A stretch of DNA of 34,045 bases, taken from NCBI GenBank assembly GCA_021208265.1, contig JAJOJU010000044.1:1-34045 (forward strand), given 5' to 3'. This document shows, piece after piece, positions 31,883 through 34,045 of the stretch (its first letter is position 1; every line of letters starts with the position of its first letter). The stretch is from Alphaproteobacteria bacterium. GTDB taxonomy: Bacteria > Pseudomonadota > Alphaproteobacteria > Micavibrionales > Micavibrionaceae. The notes under the pieces were generated by a model. That model saw nothing but the letters and a program-made list of their open reading frames with translations. It did not search any database and was not told the DNA's origin. A program made the position numbers and the translations under genes.

Positions 31883-33706
31883 TTACTGCCCATCCCCCAT
31901 TTTCAGCGCATTGATGAACGCTGATTGCGGGATGTCTACGTTCCCATATTGCCGCATTTTGGCCTTACCCTTTTTCTGCTTTTCCAGCAGCTTTTTCTTA
32001 CGGGATATATCGCCGCCGTAACATTTCGCGGTGACATCCTTGCGCAGGGCGGATATGTGTTCCGCCGCGATGACTTTCCCGCCGATGGCGGCCTGCACCG
32101 AAATCTTGAACATCTGCCGCGGGATCAGCTCTTTGAGGCGTTCGCAGAGGCCCCGGCCCTTGGTTTCGGCGCTGGAGCGGTGGACGATCATGGCGAGCGC
32201 ATCGACGGCTTCCTGATTGACGCGGATTTCAAGCTTCACGAGATCGTTCTCGGCATAGCCATCCAGCTCATAATCAAAGCTGGCGTAGCCGCGTGAAATA
32301 CTCTTCAGGCGGTCATAGAAATCAAACACCACCTCGTTGAGCGGCAGGCGGTAAACCAGCATGGCGCGGGAACCGGCGTATGTCAGGTCAATCTGCACGC
32401 CGCGGCGTTCCTGACAGAGCTGGAGGAGGCCGCCTAAGTATTCATCCGGCGTCAGGATGGTCGCTTTGATCCACGGCTCTTCAATATGGTCGATATAGAC
32501 GGGGTCAGGCAGGTCGACCGGGTTATAAAGTTCCTTCATCTTACCCTTGGTGTCATAGACGTGATAAACCACGCTCGGCGCGGTGGGGATGAGATCGAGA
32601 TCAAACTCGCGCTCCAACCGTTCCTGAATAATCTCCATGTGCAACAGGCCCAGAAAGCCGCAGCGGAAACCCATGCCAAGGGCCTGAGATTGTTCGGGTT
32701 CGTAATGCAAAGCGGCGTCATTCAGCTTTAATTTGCCAAGTGAATCGCGCAGTTCCTCATAATCCCCCATATCAACGGGGAAGAGGGAACAAAACACCAT
32801 GGGGACGGATGGTTTGAAACCCGCCAGCTTTTCGGCGCAGGGTTTTCTTTCATCGGTGATGGTATCGCCGACTTGCGTGTCTTCGATCGTTTTGATGGCG
32901 GCGGTGATGAAGCCCATCTCGCCGGGGCCTAAAATATCTGTCAGCACGTGTTTGGGTGTGAAGATACCCACGCGGTCGATCTCGCGCACCGCGCCGGTGT
33001 TCATGAATTTGATCTTCTGGCCCTTTTTCAGGTAACCGTCGATGACGCGGACAAGGATCACTACGCCAAGGTAAGAATCGTACCAGCTATCGATCAGCAG
33101 CGCCTTGGTGGGGTTATCGGGGTTGCCTTCATGCGGCGGGGGCAGGCGGGTGACAACGGCTTCCAGCAGTTCATCAATCCCGATCCCCGTTTTGCCGGAA
33201 CAAAGAACCGCTTCGGATGAATCAAGGCCGATTACGTCCTCAATTTCCTGCCGGGCTTTTTCCGGGTCGGCAGCGGGTAGATCGACCTTGTTGAGGACGG
33301 GCACAAGTTCATGGTTGTTATCCAGCGCCTGATAGACGTTGGCAAGCGTTTGGGCTTCCACCCCTTGGGACGCATCCACGACCAGAATGGAGCCCTCACA
33401 GGACGCCAGTGAGCGGGAAACCTCGTAAGAGAAATCCACGTGGCCGGGCGTGTCCATCAAATTCAGCTGATATTCATTGCCGTCCTTGGCTTTGTAAGCA
33501 AGGCGCACGGTCTGGGCTTTAATGGTAATACCGCGCTCGCGCTCGATATCGGTGTTATCCAGCACCTGCTGCTTCATTTCGCGCTCTTCCAGCCCGCCGC
33601 AGGTTTGAATCAGGCGGTCCGCCAGGGTCGATTTCCCATGGTCGATATGCGCGATAATCGCGAAATTGCGGATAAGATTAAGTGGTTTGGTCGAATTGGC
33701 GCTCAT
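31883..33706 (-). CDS. lepA: Elongation factor 4 (LepA)
   Basis: This 607-residue translational GTPase acts on the ribosome (back-translocation and initiation-related effects are described for the family). The G domain is complete: [14 protein letters not shown] (G1), [12 protein letters not shown] (G2), [15 protein letters not shown] (G3) and [12 protein letters not shown] (G4). The LepA-specific C-terminus is present ([17 protein letters not shown], with [16 protein letters not shown] before it). Length and frame are normal. It has no good ribosome site, and its start codon lies inside an inverted repeat. Confidence 0.97.
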   Translation of the reverse strand: MSANSTKPLNLIRNFAIIAHIDHGKSTLADRLIQTCGGLEEREMKQQVLDNTDIERERGITIKAQTVRLAYKAKDGNEYQLNLMDTPGHVDFSYEVSRSLASCEGSILVVDASQGVEAQTLANVYQALDNNHELVPVLNKVDLPAADPEKARQEIEDVIGLDSSEAVLCSGKTGIGIDELLEAVVTRLPPPHEGNPDNPTKALLIDSWYDSYLGVVILVRVIDGYLKKGQKIKFMNTGAVREIDRVGIFTPKHVLTDILGPGEMGFITAAIKTIEDTQVGDTITDERKPCAEKLAGFKPSVPMVFCSLFPVDMGDYEELRDSLGKLKLNDAALHYEPEQSQALGMGFRCGFLGLLHMEIIQERLEREFDLDLIPTAPSVVYHVYDTKGKMKELYNPVDLPDPVYIDHIEEPWIKATILTPDEYLGGLLQLCQERRGVQIDLTYAGSRAMLVYRLPLNEVVFDFYDRLKSISRGYASFDYELDGYAENDLVKLEIRVNQEAVDALAMIVHRSSAETKGRGLCERLKELIPRQMFKISVQAAIGGKVIAAEHISALRKDVTAKCYGGDISRKKKLLEKQKKGKAKMRQYGNVDIPQSAFINALKMGDGQ

Positions 33707-33730
33707 GCCTTATTCAATAGGCATAAGCGC
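33699..33730 (-). promoter_or_regulatory. Hairpin enclosing the lepA start codon
   Basis: GCGCTCATGCCT and AGGCATAAGCGC form a 12-base stem with one mismatch around an 8-base loop. In the mRNA the lepA AUG is in the 3' arm (GGCATGAGCGC) with a nearby AAGG too close to the AUG to act normally. Confidence 0.45.
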
Positions 33731-33751
33731 GGCTAAATTCAATAAGATTTG

Positions 33752-33940
33752 TTAGGATGGCTCGACAGCGGGGGTATAGTTTTGCCCTAACTGCATATCG
33801 TTGTTTTCTGCTAAAACGGGCTGACCGTCCTTAATATCAACGCAGCCTTTGAATGTGCAGGCGCCGCCTTCGTATCGTTCTTTATAAACCGCCCCGTTTC
33901 CGGTAAAGCTTGCCGCATGTGCGCTTATGTCTGCTTTCAT
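33752..33940 (-). CDS. Small unknown protein
   Basis: The product has 62 residues. GAGGAG lies 9 bases before the ATG, which supports a real gene. The sequence is soluble, with a central YKERYEGGACTFKGCVDIKD holding two Cys four residues apart, and a polar tail (NNDMQLGQNYTPAVEPS). No family is recognised. It lies upstream of lepA on the same strand with a 45-base gap. Confidence 0.55.
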   Translation of the reverse strand: MKADISAHAASFTGNGAVYKERYEGGACTFKGCVDIKDGQPVLAENNDMQLGQNYTPAVEPS

Positions 33941-34006
33941 ATATTTACACTCCTCTTTTTGTCACCGTTTTTATTTTTTATAATTGGTTGGATAATCAAC
34001 GGAATA

Positions 34007-34045
34007 TTAGCCACCTTCTTTTGCTTGTCCTGTCTCAGTATCCAT
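34007..34045 (-). CDS. Possible 3' end of a gene continuing past the window
   Basis: Reading the minus strand from the right edge gives MDTETGQAKEGG and a stop at 34,007-34,009. The ATG at the edge may be internal. It is only 12 residues, so this could be the tail of a larger gene or nothing. Confidence 0.2.
   Translation of the reverse strand: MDTETGQAKEGG

Noticed and set aside
1-34045. CRISPR array, tRNA, rRNA or insertion sequence
   Set aside because: I saw no regularly spaced direct repeats, no cloverleaf-like sequences and no transposase frames on either strand.

Overview
The window reads as a piece of an alphaproteobacterial chromosome of moderate GC content. It carries the right-hand part of a podovirus-like prophage (about 1-12,570) followed by ordinary chromosomal genes (about 12,640-34,045). 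The alphaproteobacterial guess rests on the overall character of the long isocitrate dehydrogenase, the CheZ-like protein, the M16 peptidase, LepA and the prophage gene order. A Micavibrio-like lineage is possible but only a guess.

Prophage. The + strand holds, in order: the 3' end of a probable capsid-assembly (scaffold) gene, major capsid protein, a small capsid-associated protein, tail tubular protein A-like (frameshifted), tail tubular protein B-like, a coiled-coil internal virion protein, a pectate-lyase-fold tail fibre, terminase large subunit, a short membrane protein, a SleB-type endolysin and a three-TM holin. Four cargo (moron) genes interrupt this late cluster: a minus-strand PilZ-domain protein with both c-di-GMP-binding motifs, a ~460-residue membrane protein, an acidic ~142-residue protein, and a 60-residue minus-strand gene. 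The first three have recognisable promoters and terminators of their own. No integrase, repressor or replication gene lies in the window, so the left end is outside it.

Chromosome. After the prophage come nhaA (Na+/H+ antiporter), icd (isocitrate dehydrogenase) and a P-loop protein on the + strand. An M16 peptidase, folD and a YggT protein follow on the minus strand. Then come an exported HExxH protein (+), a Cys/Met-metabolism PLP enzyme (-) and acnA (aconitase, +). From 23,494 to 34,045 nearly everything is on the minus strand: a membrane M48 peptidase, several unknown proteins, a CheZ-like phosphatase, a DUF3137 membrane protein, a gamma-glutamylcyclotransferase-like protein, a periplasmic SIMPL-domain protein, two exported or membrane proteins, a lipoprotein, lepA and a 62-residue protein. 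One small membrane protein (28,222-28,436) runs on the + strand from what may be a leaderless promoter.

A striking property of the whole window is the number of single-base frame breaks inside otherwise good genes: scaffold, tail tubular A, the 460-residue cargo protein, nhaA, icd (several), acnA, the M48 peptidase, an unknown gene at 25.5 kb, cheZ, the DUF3137 gene and the small gene at 28.3 kb. Most lie at short homopolymers, and they hit essential genes and prophage genes alike. The simplest explanation is uncorrected indel errors in the assembly. Real decay or transcriptional slippage are alternatives. Each affected gene is listed once across its full reconstructed span, with the position of the break.
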